Part shown: positions 7,133 to 14,457 of the stretch, in pieces | How the letters are laid out: every line of letters begins with the position of its first letter | Numbering within the stretch: the first letter of the stretch is position 1 | Source: JBFWYO01 sp050186335 | GTDB lineage: Bacteria > Pseudomonadota > Alphaproteobacteria > Bin65 | DNA length: 20,748 nt | Reading direction: 5' to 3' | NCBI GenBank assembly: GCA_050186335.1 | Contig: JBFWYO010000084.1 | Coordinates: forward strand, 1 to 20,748 | The notes under the pieces: generated by a model | Seen by the model: only the letters and a program-made list of their open reading frames with translations | The model's database searches: none | What the model was told of the DNA's origin: nothing | Program-made: the position numbers and the translations under genes

Positions 7133-7240
7133 TCGGTACCTATGCTTTCGATGCCCGAATTTCTATGTCCGGTTCGACAAATAAGCTATGTCGCACCCGC
7201 ATGACTCGCGCGGGAACGGAATCCGAAGCGGGGCTGCGGC

Positions 7241-8131
7241 TTAGAACGGGGTTTCGGCGATCTTGCGCACGAGGAATTCGCGGAACGCGGTGACGCGGGC
7301 CGAGTTGCGCAGCGCTTCCGGATAGACGAAATACGATTCGCGCTCGGGCGCGCCGAGCTCCGGCAGCACGCGGACCAGGTTCTTGTCCGTCTGCACCATG
7401 TAGTCCGGCAGCAGGGCGAGGCCCAACCCGCTCTGCACGGCGCGGTAGATGCCGTAGACATTGTTGACGCGGAACACCGGCTGGCGCGGCGTGCTTTGAT
7501 CGCGCCCGGCCTGCAGCAGCCAGTTGATGTCGGGGAACGGCGGCCGAGGTTCGTCGCCGAACGCCACGATACGGTGCTTGTCGAGGTCGGCGGCGGATTT
7601 CGGGATGCCGTATTTCTTCACGTAATCGGTCGAACCGTAGACGTGAAAATGGATCGTCATGAGCTGCTTGCGGATCAGATCCGGCTGGGTCGGCGGCTGC
7701 ATGCGGATGGCGACGTCCGCCTCGCGCATGGTCAGATCCAATTCGATGTCGTCCACGATGAGCGAGACCTCGATCTGCGGATACAGCTCGATGAATTCGT
7801 GGATGCGCGGCGTCAGCCACGTGGCGCCGAAGCCGTTGGTGGTGGTCACGCGCAGCGGGCCTTCCGGCCGGCTCTTGCTTTCGGCGATCAGCGCTTCGGT
7901 GGATTTGAGCTTGGTCTGAATTTCGCGCACGGCGCGGAACAGCATTTCGCCCTGCTCGGTCAGCACCAGGCCGCGCGCGTGGCGGTGGAACAGCGGTGCC
8001 GCGAGGCTTTCCTCGAGCGCGCTGATCTGCCGGCTGATTGCCGACTGGCTGAGCCGCAGGTTCTCGCCGGCATGGGTGAAGCTGCCGGCTTCGGCCACGG
8101 CAAAGAAGATTCGAAGTTTGTCCCAATCCAT
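7241..8131 (-). CDS. LysR-family transcriptional regulator
   Basis: The 296-residue protein has the N-terminal winged helix-turn-helix (about 3-62: FFAVAEAGSFTHAGENLRLSQSAISRQISALEE and LFHRHARGLVLTEQG). A periplasmic-binding-like effector domain follows (about 90-290) with GLGLALLPDYM near its end. The length is standard. The start is the ATG at 8131. An in-frame GTG directly before it (8134) is equally possible and changes only one residue. It begins 8 bases after the trxB stop, so the two genes form an operon, and it may respond to redox state or control trxB. That role is inferred from position only. The effector is unknown. Confidence 0.95.
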   Translation of the reverse strand: MDWDKLRIFFAVAEAGSFTHAGENLRLSQSAISRQISALEESLAAPLFHRHARGLVLTEQGEMLFRAVREIQTKLKSTEALIAESKSRPEGPLRVTTTNGFGATWLTPRIHEFIELYPQIEVSLIVDDIELDLTMREADVAIRMQPPTQPDLIRKQLMTIHFHVYGSTDYVKKYGIPKSAADLDKHRIVAFGDEPRPPFPDINWLLQAGRDQSTPRQPVFRVNNVYGIYRAVQSGLGLALLPDYMVQTDKNLVRVLPELGAPERESYFVYPEALRNSARVTAFREFLVRKIAETPF

Positions 8132-8139
8132 CACGATCT

Positions 8140-9108
8140 TTATTCCGCGGCGGCGGCCTGCGGCTCCTGTTCATGCTCGGCCAGAAAACGCTGGGCCTCG
8201 AGGGCGGCCATGCAGCCCAATCCGGCGGCGGTGACGGCTTGGCGGAAAACCTTGTCCTTGACGTCGCCGGCGGCGAACACGCCAGGAATGTCGGTCGCGG
8301 TGCTGTCGGGCTTAGCGATCAGATAACCGTCGCTGTCCATCTTCAGCTTGCCCTTGAACAATTCGGTGTTCGGGGTGTGGCCGATGGCGACGAACAGACC
8401 GTCGACCTTGAGCTCGCTGGTCTCGCCGGTCCTGACGTTGCGCAAGCGGACGCCGGTCACGGTTTTCTGGTTTTCGCCGAGCACTTCTTCGACTTCGCTG
8501 TCCCAAATCATCTTGATCTTGGGGTTCTTGAACAGCCGGTCCTGCATGATCTTTTCCGCGCGCAGCGTGTTGCGACGGTGGATCAACGTAACCTTGGTGG
8601 CGTGATTGGTGAGGTAGATCGCCTCTTCGACCGCCGTGTTGCCGCCGCCGACTACGGCGACTTCCTTGCCGCGAAAGAAGAACCCGTCGCACGTGGCGCA
8701 GGCCGATACGCCGCCGCCCTGGAATTTCTTTTCGCTTTCCAGGCCGAGCCAGCGCGCCTGGGCGCCGGTGGCGACGATCACGACATCGGCGAGATACACG
8801 TCGCCGCTGTCGGCGACGCATTTGAAAGGCCGCTGCGAAAAATCCACGTCGACGATCAGATCGTGGGTCATCTTGGCGCCGACATGCTCGGCCTGCAGAC
8901 GCATCTGCTCCATCAGCCAGGGGCCCTGGATGACATCGGCGAAGCCCGGATAATTCTCGACGTCGGTCGTGATCGTCATCTGGCCGCCCGGCACCATGCC
9001 GGCGACGATGCGCGGCGACAGATTGGCGCGCGCGGCATAGATGGCGGCGGTATAGCCGGCCGGGCCGGAACCGATGATCAGCAGCTTTTCGCGAACGGTT
9101 TGAGCCAT
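8140..9108 (-). CDS. trxB: Thioredoxin reductase (NADPH)
   Basis: The 322-residue flavoprotein moves electrons from NADPH through FAD and a redox disulphide to thioredoxin in the cytoplasm. It shows the FAD-binding GSGPAG (13-18), the active-site CATC (Cys137 and Cys140), the NADPH-binding GGGNTA (154-159) with HRR (177-179) for the 2'-phosphate, and the second FAD motif GVFAAGDV (276-283). The length is normal, with a short acidic, Ala-rich tail. The ATG at 9108 has GAAAG about 6 bases upstream. lysR follows closely. The AT-rich upstream region holds a promoter with a TTGCGCAA palindrome also present at the lrp promoter. Confidence 0.97.
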   Translation of the reverse strand: MAQTVREKLLIIGSGPAGYTAAIYAARANLSPRIVAGMVPGGQMTITTDVENYPGFADVIQGPWLMEQMRLQAEHVGAKMTHDLIVDVDFSQRPFKCVADSGDVYLADVVIVATGAQARWLGLESEKKFQGGGVSACATCDGFFFRGKEVAVVGGGNTAVEEAIYLTNHATKVTLIHRRNTLRAEKIMQDRLFKNPKIKMIWDSEVEEVLGENQKTVTGVRLRNVRTGETSELKVDGLFVAIGHTPNTELFKGKLKMDSDGYLIAKPDSTATDIPGVFAAGDVKDKVFRQAVTAAGLGCMAALEAQRFLAEHEQEPQAAAAE

Positions 9109-9205
9109 GGATCTTTCGTGCGGTCGTTTGAAGCGAGGATCTGGAATGCGATGCCGGGTGCGGTCACCGATAGGTTTTGGGTGGCATGACCGCTTTGCAT
9201 GGGTA

Positions 9206-9234
9206 TTCATAAGTATGCAAATTGCGCAAAGCAA
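9206..9234 (-). promoter_or_regulatory. Candidate trxB promoter overlapping a TTGCGCAA palindrome
   Basis: On the minus strand TTGCTT (9234-9229) and TATGAA (9211-9206) are 17 bases apart, predicting a start near 9199 and a 90-base leader. The octamer TTGCGCAA (9222-9229) fills the start of the spacer and touches the -35. A related ATTATTGCA lies at 9248-9256, and the whole 9204-9300 stretch is AT-rich. The arrangement resembles the lrp promoter at 12476-12512. Confidence 0.5.
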
Positions 9235-9323
9235 GGGATCGGCGAAAATTATTGCACCGATACGAGAAAATTCAATTATATCAATATAATAACACCCTAA
9301 TTGACGGCCCCCGTAAGTATGCC

Positions 9324-9345
9324 CAGCATGCACCCAGCCATGCTG
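9324..9345. terminator. Hairpin after the 639-residue gene, weak terminator candidate
   Basis: CAGCATG (9324-9330) pairs with CATGCTG (9339-9345) around an 8-base loop. It lies about 50 bases beyond the stop of the minus-strand gene at 9398. No T-run follows directly, so termination is uncertain. Confidence 0.25.
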
Positions 9346-9397
9346 CACCTGCACAGGGATGCCGGTATCGCGCCGAAACGCCCCTGCAGGCCGGACC

Positions 9398-11317
9398 TCA
9401 GAAGCCGAACATGTGATCGAGACTGAACGCGGCGCCCGGATGCTCGATACCGTGATAGCCGAACAGACGGCAGGTGTGATCGCGCACCAGTATATGCGCA
9501 TCGCGCCCGGCTTTGACGCGTTCGGCATCGTCGAACAATTCCGAGACGCGCCACAGCAGCGAGCCGTTGCACGGAATGGCGACGCGCCGCCGCGCGATCG
9601 CGGCACCGGTATGATCGTGCAAAATGAGATCGGTCGCCGACTCGGCGTGCCACGGCGTCGATGCAGGGTAAATCAGATGGCACAGCGTTTCCGCCGGCGC
9701 GGGCGCCAGGCGCAGGAACAGACGCGTGCTCAGACCCGGCGCCGGACCGGCATAGGATTGCGGCTCGTGGCGATAGGTCAGCACGGTATTGAAAATATGT
9801 GCGCCGAAGCTGGTTTCCGCGACGTGCCCGGTTTCGCGGTCCTGGTAGCGGAAGATCGCATGCGCCCAACCGTCCGCGCCGCCGCCGTCGGCGAAATCGT
9901 AGACGAGTTCGAGATGGCCGTAGCCGCCCGGCGACTCGCCGGCGCGCCCGAACCCGTCGGCGCCGATCAGCCGGGTGACATCGAGCCATTGGCAGTCGGC
10001 GCGCCGCAGGCGGCCGAGGCGATGGCGTTTGATCTCGTTGCCGGCGGCATCATAGACGATGACGGCAAGCGGCAAATCGGCCTGCGCGGTCGCCATCGGC
10101 GTCGGCAGCAGCTCGGTGCGGAACCGATCGATCGGCAGCACCGGCGCCGGCAGGATGTACCCCTTGCCGAGCAGCTCGCCCATTTCAGCGATGCGCGGAT
10201 CGGACGCAAGGTCGTCGCGTTCGACATTGACGTGGGCAATGCGCGTGCGCCCGTTGGCTGCGGTGATTTCGTAGCGCGGGCGCACGCAGTGCTTGCCGGC
10301 GCGGATTTCGATCTGCTGCGGCCAGCGCGCATTGGGCAGCAGCGTCGAGACATCGAGCGCATGCGTGGCGAACGGCGCGATGCCGGTTTGCAGCCACGCG
10401 GTTTCGTCGCTGCCCATCGGATTCAACCCGATGCCGCCGGCGGGAATGACCGACGGATGGCTGTTCTGCAGCCACAGGACGATTTTTTCGCCGGCCAGCG
10501 GTGCCGGCAGGCCGGCGTAACGATCGGCCGGCCATGCGTTGGCGTCGTGGGTGCAGGAAAGGATCGTCGGGTCGTCGCCGTAGGTATCGAGCGCGTACTT
10601 GACGATCGGATGGCCAGCCGCACCGATCACATGCAGAAACAATTGACCCGTGAACGGCCCGAGGCCGAAGCGCCGGCGCACGGCGTCGCTGTCGATCACC
10701 ACGCCGCCCATCGCATCCGGCAGTTTCTCGGTCCATTCGGCGAGCACGGCGCCGTCGCCGCCGAACAGACAGGCGTACAGATGCGGCGCCGCGGCGCCGT
10801 AGCCCGACCAATAGTTTGCGGTCGAGACGCGGGTGTGTCGGCCGCCCGCGTCGCGGAAAAACGCGAAATTGACCACGAAATTGATCGGGTCCAGATAGCG
10901 GGCCGGCTCGGTCAGCGCGTCGTTCGGCAGCCGCATATCGTCGAGCGTGGCGACCGCGCATTCGCGCGGCAGCAAGTGCCGGAGATGGGCGGTCAGCCGC
11001 CCGGCATCGAAGGCAGCGACGAACAGCAGGTCGGCGGCGCTTGCGGCCAGGTTGGTGATCGGCTGCACCCGCGCACCCAAAACCACGCGCTCGAGCGCCT
11101 GAATGTCCTGCACGTAGACCGCGGGGGCCGCAGCGAAGCGATGCACCTGATCGAAGCTCTCGGCGAGCCCGTGCGGATCGTACACCGCAAGCGACTTCGC
11201 CTTGCGCAGCCGCGCGACCAGCTTTGCCGCCCCGGCGGCGGCGCGCGGATGCACGATTGCGCTGTAAAACGGATTGCCGCCGCGGATATTGCTGAACGTG
11301 TCGATGTTAAGTGCCAT
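9398..11317 (-). CDS. Uncharacterised 639-aa protein with three internal repeats
   Basis: I do not recognise the family. The start is the ATG at 11317 (MALNIDTFSNIRGGNPF), although the frame stays open 78 codons further upstream into ELM1. There is no signal peptide or membrane helix, so it is probably cytoplasmic. Residues 1-130 look alpha/beta, with the segment KSLAVYDPHGLAESFDQVH. From about residue 278 three similar beta-rich blocks follow (about 278-370, 416-510 and 562-639). Each has a leading strand, a DVSTL/DVTRL/RVSEL segment, a strand of the IEIRAGK/LELVYDF/HILVRDH type and a late A-H or G-Y-H element. The gene lies 85 bases downstream of the ELM1-family gene on the same strand, so a shared role in envelope or glycan biology is possible. 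Base composition matches the surroundings. Confidence 0.85.
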   Translation of the reverse strand: MALNIDTFSNIRGGNPFYSAIVHPRAAAGAAKLVARLRKAKSLAVYDPHGLAESFDQVHRFAAAPAVYVQDIQALERVVLGARVQPITNLAASAADLLFVAAFDAGRLTAHLRHLLPRECAVATLDDMRLPNDALTEPARYLDPINFVVNFAFFRDAGGRHTRVSTANYWSGYGAAAPHLYACLFGGDGAVLAEWTEKLPDAMGGVVIDSDAVRRRFGLGPFTGQLFLHVIGAAGHPIVKYALDTYGDDPTILSCTHDANAWPADRYAGLPAPLAGEKIVLWLQNSHPSVIPAGGIGLNPMGSDETAWLQTGIAPFATHALDVSTLLPNARWPQQIEIRAGKHCVRPRYEITAANGRTRIAHVNVERDDLASDPRIAEMGELLGKGYILPAPVLPIDRFRTELLPTPMATAQADLPLAVIVYDAAGNEIKRHRLGRLRRADCQWLDVTRLIGADGFGRAGESPGGYGHLELVYDFADGGGADGWAHAIFRYQDRETGHVAETSFGAHIFNTVLTYRHEPQSYAGPAPGLSTRLFLRLAPAPAETLCHLIYPASTPWHAESATDLILHDHTGAAIARRRVAIPCNGSLLWRVSELFDDAERVKAGRDAHILVRDHTCRLFGYHGIEHPGAAFSLDHMFGF

Positions 11318-11355
11318 AAACCGATCCGAGCGCGCGCCGTGCCTGAAAATTCCGG

Positions 11356-11374
11356 ACCGCGCGATACGCGGTCG
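11356..11374 (-). other. Hairpin between the ELM1-family gene and the 639-residue gene
   Basis: GACCGCG (11356-11362) pairs with CGCGGTC (11368-11374) around a 5-base loop. On the minus strand a short TTTT follows after about 6 bases. It could lower readthrough into the downstream gene or stabilise the upstream mRNA. It is too weak to call a terminator. Confidence 0.3.
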
Positions 11375-11402
11375 GCGTTCATCCCTATACGACAATGCGG
11401 CG

Positions 11403-12380
11403 CTAAACGATGCCCCGTTGTTCCAATCGCCGCCAGACTTCCGCCGCCGCGCGTAAAGTATCGTCGGGCGGCGCGTAGCTCCAAGCTTCGATGTGTCCGT
11501 CGAAGGGGCGCGTATAGCCGCGCGCCTGCATGTGACGGTGAAAAGCGGCAATGCGCTTCGAGTGCCCCTCCAACGCCGCCACGTAGACCGGCTTGCCGGT
11601 CGAGCACGCTTCCGAGGTCATGGAAACCGAATCGACGGTGACCACGATCGCGTCGGCCCACGCCAGCATGCCGAAATACGGGTTGTCGCCGCCGCCGTCC
11701 CAGACATACGAAGGCAGTCCGCGCAGCTTGTCGAGCAGGATGCGGGTGTTCTCGGCGCCGGTGCGGCGCGAGGGCGTGATCATCAAACCGGTGTGCTGGC
11801 GCCGGCAGACCGTCGCCAGTTGGTCGGCAAGCCGCGTCATCGCCGCTTCGGTCAGACGATGCCGTTTGTTCGAGCCGCCGATCAGCACGGCCACGCGCGG
11901 TTGCGGCAAATGCTCGAACAGATCGGCGAACCGCGCGCGCGCGGCGGCGAGTTTTGCCGGCGTCACGCGATGGATCGCGGCTTCGGTGACGAAAATATTC
12001 GCGCCGCCTCTTCCGTCATGACGCGGCAACACCAGCATATCGAACCACGCAGCCGGGACCGGCGGCGCCAGCACCTGCACGACAAAGCAGCGGCCGCCCG
12101 CCGCCATGCGGATCGCATGCGCGGGCGCCGCCGCGCGCTTGCCGCAACTGATCAGCAGGTCCGGCCAGGGCGGCGTCAGCGCATCGCTCGCCGCATCGCC
12201 GAGCTCGAGCGGCCGGCGCCACAGGCGCGGCGGCACAAATTTCCACGGCGCGCGCGGCATAAAGCGCTTGATCTCGGGCTGCAACCCCATCGCTTCGGCC
12301 AGGCCGACGGCCTGATTGACCGTACCGGTGTGCCCCTCGGTCAGAACCCAACAACGTAGAGCGGAACGCGATTTCTGCAT
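11403..12380 (-). CDS. ELM1-family protein (mitochondrial fission ELM1-like, GT-B-like fold)
   Basis: The 325-residue protein fits the family named after plant ELM1, which is widespread in alphaproteobacteria. It opens with CWVLTEGHTGTVNQAVGLAEAMG (10-32). It has LIGGSNKRHRLTE (166-178) as the second-domain start and a C-terminal DSVSMTSEACSTGKPVYV (250-267), which resembles nucleotide-sugar-binding ends of GT-B glycosyltransferases. The bacterial function is not established, and any envelope-glycan role is inference. The start ATG at 12380 is the only good one. The gene is divergent from lrp, and both may use the AT-rich stretch at 12470-12515. The 639-residue gene follows downstream. Confidence 0.9.
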   Translation of the reverse strand: MQKSRSALRCWVLTEGHTGTVNQAVGLAEAMGLQPEIKRFMPRAPWKFVPPRLWRRPLELGDAASDALTPPWPDLLISCGKRAAAPAHAIRMAAGGRCFVVQVLAPPVPAAWFDMLVLPRHDGRGGANIFVTEAAIHRVTPAKLAAARARFADLFEHLPQPRVAVLIGGSNKRHRLTEAAMTRLADQLATVCRRQHTGLMITPSRRTGAENTRILLDKLRGLPSYVWDGGGDNPYFGMLAWADAIVVTVDSVSMTSEACSTGKPVYVAALEGHSKRIAAFHRHMQARGYTRPFDGHIEAWSYAPPDDTLRAAAEVWRRLEQRGIV

Positions 12381-12475
12381 GCCTGGTCAGTCTTGGCCGC
12401 GCCGCGCCGCGCGCGCAAGGGCCGGTCCGGCAACGGCACGGAAAAGCAAGCTTTCTGCCGGCATTGCCGTCACTA

Positions 12476-12505
12476 TTGAAATATTATTGCGCACGGTAAT
12501 ATAAT
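12476..12505 (+). promoter_or_regulatory. Strong lrp promoter with ATTGCGCA direct repeats
   Basis: TTGAAA (12476-12481) and a perfect TATAAT (12500-12505) are 18 bases apart. Transcription should begin near 12512. Two copies of ATTGCGCA (12486-12493 and 12504-12511, spaced 18 bases start to start) lie in the spacer and over the -10/+1 region; the second forms the palindrome TTGCGCAA (12505-12512). Lrp/AsnC regulators often repress their own genes, so this is a likely autoregulatory operator. Confidence 0.65.
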
Positions 12506-12512
12506 TGCGCAA
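12483..12512 (-). promoter_or_regulatory. Candidate divergent promoter for the ELM1-family gene
   Basis: Read on the minus strand, TTGCGC (12512-12507) and AATAAT (12488-12483) are 18 bases apart, predicting a start near 12476 and a leader of about 96 bases. It occupies the same bases as the lrp promoter, so the two would be mutually exclusive or co-regulated. Confidence 0.35.
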
Positions 12513-12570
12513 TGCTGAGCCCGCTCCGGGCCGGCGGCAATCCTCACAACGATGGCGACGGGTGCGGTCC

Positions 12571-13047
12571 ATGCGGCGTGTCAAGCTCGACAAGATCGAC
12601 CTGAAAATTCTGCGCGACCTGCAGGCCAACGGGCGCATGACCAACGTGGAACTCTCGCAACGTGCCGGCATTTCCGCGCCGCCATGCCTGCGCCGCGTGC
12701 GGGCGCTCGAGGAGGCGGGATACATCCGCGGCTATCACGCCGAACTGAGCCACGAGGCGCTCGGCTTCGAAGTGATGTTCTTCGCCGTGGTCGGACTCGA
12801 CAGCCAATCGGAGGCGGTGCTTACCGGATTCGAGAAGCGAATGGAAGACTGGCCCGAGGTGCGCGAGTGCCACATGGTGCGGGGCGCGGGCGATTTCGTG
12901 CTCAAGATCGTGGCGCAGAACACCGCGCACGAAAACGAACTGACGACGCGCCTGACGTCGGCGCCGCACGTCGCGACGGTGCAAACCATTCAAGTGATTC
13001 GCACGGCGAAGCTGCAGCCGGGCGTGCCGATCACCGCCGAGGAGTGA
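12571..13047 (+). CDS. Lrp/AsnC-family transcriptional regulator
   Basis: The 158-residue protein has an N-terminal helix-turn-helix (about 5-60: LDKIDLKILRDLQANGRMTNVELSQ, then a recognition helix with PPCLRRVRALEEAGYI). A RAM ligand-binding and oligomerisation domain follows (about 68-150) with ECHMVRGAGDFVLKIVA. These proteins bind DNA as dimers to octamers and often sense amino acids. The start is the ATG at 12571 (MRRVKLDKIDLK), as upstream in-frame starts would fall in or near the promoter. It is divergent from the ELM1-family gene and convergent with the P460 gene. Its own promoter and that of trxB carry the same octamer, suggesting that both are targets. Confidence 0.95.
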   Translation: MRRVKLDKIDLKILRDLQANGRMTNVELSQRAGISAPPCLRRVRALEEAGYIRGYHAELSHEALGFEVMFFAVVGLDSQSEAVLTGFEKRMEDWPEVRECHMVRGAGDFVLKIVAQNTAHENELTTRLTSAPHVATVQTIQVIRTAKLQPGVPITAEE

Positions 13048-13053
13048 CCCCGT

Positions 13054-13073
13054 GGCCGGCCCGATAACCGGCC
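13054..13073. terminator. Hairpin between convergent lrp and P460 genes
   Basis: GGCCGG (13054-13059) pairs with CCGGCC (13068-13073) around an 8-base loop, 6 bases after the lrp stop. It sits in the 39-base gap between converging genes, where a bidirectional terminator would be expected. No T-run is present on either side. Confidence 0.35.
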
Positions 13074-13086
13074 CGGCGCGCGGCGG

Positions 13087-13572
13087 CTAATCGCGCAGCT
13101 TCGTGAACAGGAAAGTGTTGGCGGCATTCAGTTTGTGGCAGGCGAAACAGGCCTTGCCGTTGTCGGTGACCAGCCGCCGGTCGCGCTCGCCATTCAAGAA
13201 CGCCTCCCAGCCCCAGCCGCCGGTTTCCTTGAATCGGACCTCATCGCGTTCCATGACCAGAATCACCTTGCGCGCGCCCTGCCGCTGAATCTTGAGCGTG
13301 TCCTCGACGATATGAAAGCGATCGAGGACCAATATGGCGCCGGTCTTGAACGTGCCGGTTTTGAATCCGTCCAATGCCAAGGCATTGAGATAGATGTTGG
13401 AGATGCCGGACTCGGGATCGGGCGGCGTGGACTCCGGCTTCGCGGTCGAGTGATTGTGATACCAGGCGCGATAACCATCCGGAAAAGCGACGAGAGTCGA
13501 ATCGGCCGCCATTGCTGCACCCGCCAGACAAATCAGCGCGGCAATTTTTGTCCCGATCGCACGAATCGACAT
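13087..13572 (-). CDS. Secreted cytochrome P460-family c-type haem protein
   Basis: The 161-residue protein has a signal peptide (residues 1-22, cleavage after AMA) and one c-type haem site, CFACH at 142-146. It shows the P460 pattern: FPDGYRAWYHNHS near the mature N-terminus (30-42), SNIYLNALALDGFKTGTFKTGAILV in the middle and GWGWEAF (120-126). Members of this fold include hydroxylamine-oxidising P460s and NO-binding cytochromes c'-beta. The former carry a Lys-haem cross-link, for which Lys102 (in ARKVILVM) is only a candidate. It should be periplasmic. The start at 13572 has GGAG about 5 bases upstream. It stands alone between lrp and infC, so its electron partner is unknown. Confidence 0.9.
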   Translation of the reverse strand: MSIRAIGTKIAALICLAGAAMAADSTLVAFPDGYRAWYHNHSTAKPESTPPDPESGISNIYLNALALDGFKTGTFKTGAILVLDRFHIVEDTLKIQRQGARKVILVMERDEVRFKETGGWGWEAFLNGERDRRLVTDNGKACFACHKLNAANTFLFTKLRD

Positions 13573-13787
13573 GGCTCCGAGCTCCATCGTCAGGTTGGGC
13601 GCGGTTGCACTGCGCCCGCCATATTCTTGCTGTGTCTTACATAATACCGCTGAATTTTGGGTGAAGAGGCGACTCGCGGATACCCGAACGATTACCCGGA
13701 CGCCGCAACGGTTAACGCACGAACCATCAGGGTTAATTCCTGGGCAAAGGCGGATACCCGATCGAGCCTGCGCCGTTCGGATGCGAA

Positions 13788-13815
13788 CGAGGCCCGATCC
13801 AGGGACCGAGCCTCG
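13788..13815 (-). terminator. Weak hairpin downstream of infC
   Basis: CGAGGC (13788-13793) pairs with GCCTCG (13810-13815) around a 16-base loop, 30 bases past the infC stop. There is no T-tract on the minus strand. The rest of the 272-base gap (13573-13844) holds no ORF I believe, only an exact 12-base direct repeat GCGGATACCCGA (13676-13687 and 13750-13761). Confidence 0.3.
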
Positions 13816-13844
13816 CAGAGCTCCGAAACTGCGTCGCCTGCGGG

Positions 13845-14381
13845 TTACTTCGGCGCGATGACCATGGTCATCTGGCGGCCTTCGAGGCGCGGATATTGTT
13901 CGACCTTGGCGAGTTCGATCAGATCGTTCTTGACCCGGTCGAGCACTTTGATCGCCAGATCCTGGTGCGCCAGTTCGCGGCCACGAAACCGCAGCGTGAC
14001 CTTGACCTTGTCGCCTTCCTCCAGGAACCGATGGATCGAGCGCATCTTCACGTCGTAATCGTGAATGTCGATGTTCGGGCGCATCTTGATCTCTTTGATC
14101 TCGATGACCTTCTGCTTCTTGCGCGCTTCGTTCTTCTTTTTCTGGACTTCGTACTTGAACTTGCCGAAGTCGAGGATCTTGCACACAGGCGGGTCGGCGT
14201 TGGGCGAGACCTCGATCAAATCGAGGCCGACCTCTTCCGCCCTGCGGATCGCATCCAATTTGTTGACGACGCCGACATTCTGCCCATTCTCGTCGACGAG
14301 ACGGACGGTCGGCGAATCGATCTGATGGTTGACGCGCGGCCCGTCGCGGGGCGGCGCGGTATTGCCAGTGGGTCTACGGAT
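13845..14381 (-). CDS. infC: Translation initiation factor IF-3, with ATC start codon
   Basis: The protein is 178 residues. The conserved IF-3 core is clear: LIEVSPNADPPVCKILDFGKFKYE, then the C-terminal domain with KEIKMRPNIDIHDYDVK and VTLRFRGRE. The frame upstream of the first normal start (TTG at 14258) encodes the expected N-terminal domain (RRPTGNTAPPRDGPRVNHQ, then VRLVDENGQNVGVVNKLDAIRRAEE). Between that TTG and an in-frame TAA there is no ATG, GTG or TTG. The only plausible initiator is ATC at 14381-14379, directly after the TAA and 7 bases after AAGGAG. IF-3 rejects non-standard starts, and a rare AUU/AUC start lets it repress its own synthesis. It lies 76 bases after thrS on the same strand. 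Confidence 0.93.
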   Translation of the reverse strand: MRRPTGNTAPPRDGPRVNHQIDSPTVRLVDENGQNVGVVNKLDAIRRAEEVGLDLIEVSPNADPPVCKILDFGKFKYEVQKKKNEARKKQKVIEIKEIKMRPNIDIHDYDVKMRSIHRFLEEGDKVKVTLRFRGRELAHQDLAIKVLDRVKNDLIELAKVEQYPRLEGRQMTMVIAPK

Positions 14382-14388
14382 TTATTCT

Positions 14389-14394
14389 CTCCTT
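14389..14394 (-). promoter_or_regulatory. Ribosome binding site deciding the infC start
   Basis: AAGGAG on the minus strand lies 7 bases before the ATC at 14381, an ideal spacing. No other start codon in frame has such a site, which supports ATC as the real initiator. Confidence 0.85.
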
Positions 14395-14457
14395 CGTTCG
14401 GCACCCTGGATTGGGCGGGTGCGGGGCCCGGTTGATGTGGAGCGCGTGCCGCGCCGG

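Noticed and set aside
6982..7240. Small ORFs between lysR and the terminator
   Set aside because: They lack ribosome sites and recognisable sequence. The region is better explained by RNA secondary structure.
9359..11641. Plus-strand ORF of 760 residues opposite the 639-residue gene and ELM1
   Set aside because: It is a GC-rich antisense shadow, full of Arg, Ala and Gly and low-complexity runs. The minus-strand frames have recognisable family motifs, normal composition and sensible starts.
13704..13740. Two TTAA motifs as a possible CtrA binding site
   Set aside because: The CtrA consensus needs TTAA-N7-TTAA. The two TTAA here are about 17 bases apart.
13676..13761. 12-base direct repeat GCGGATACCCGA as a mobile-element or attachment site
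   Set aside because: There are only two short copies, with no recombinase or element between them. It is noted in the gap description only.
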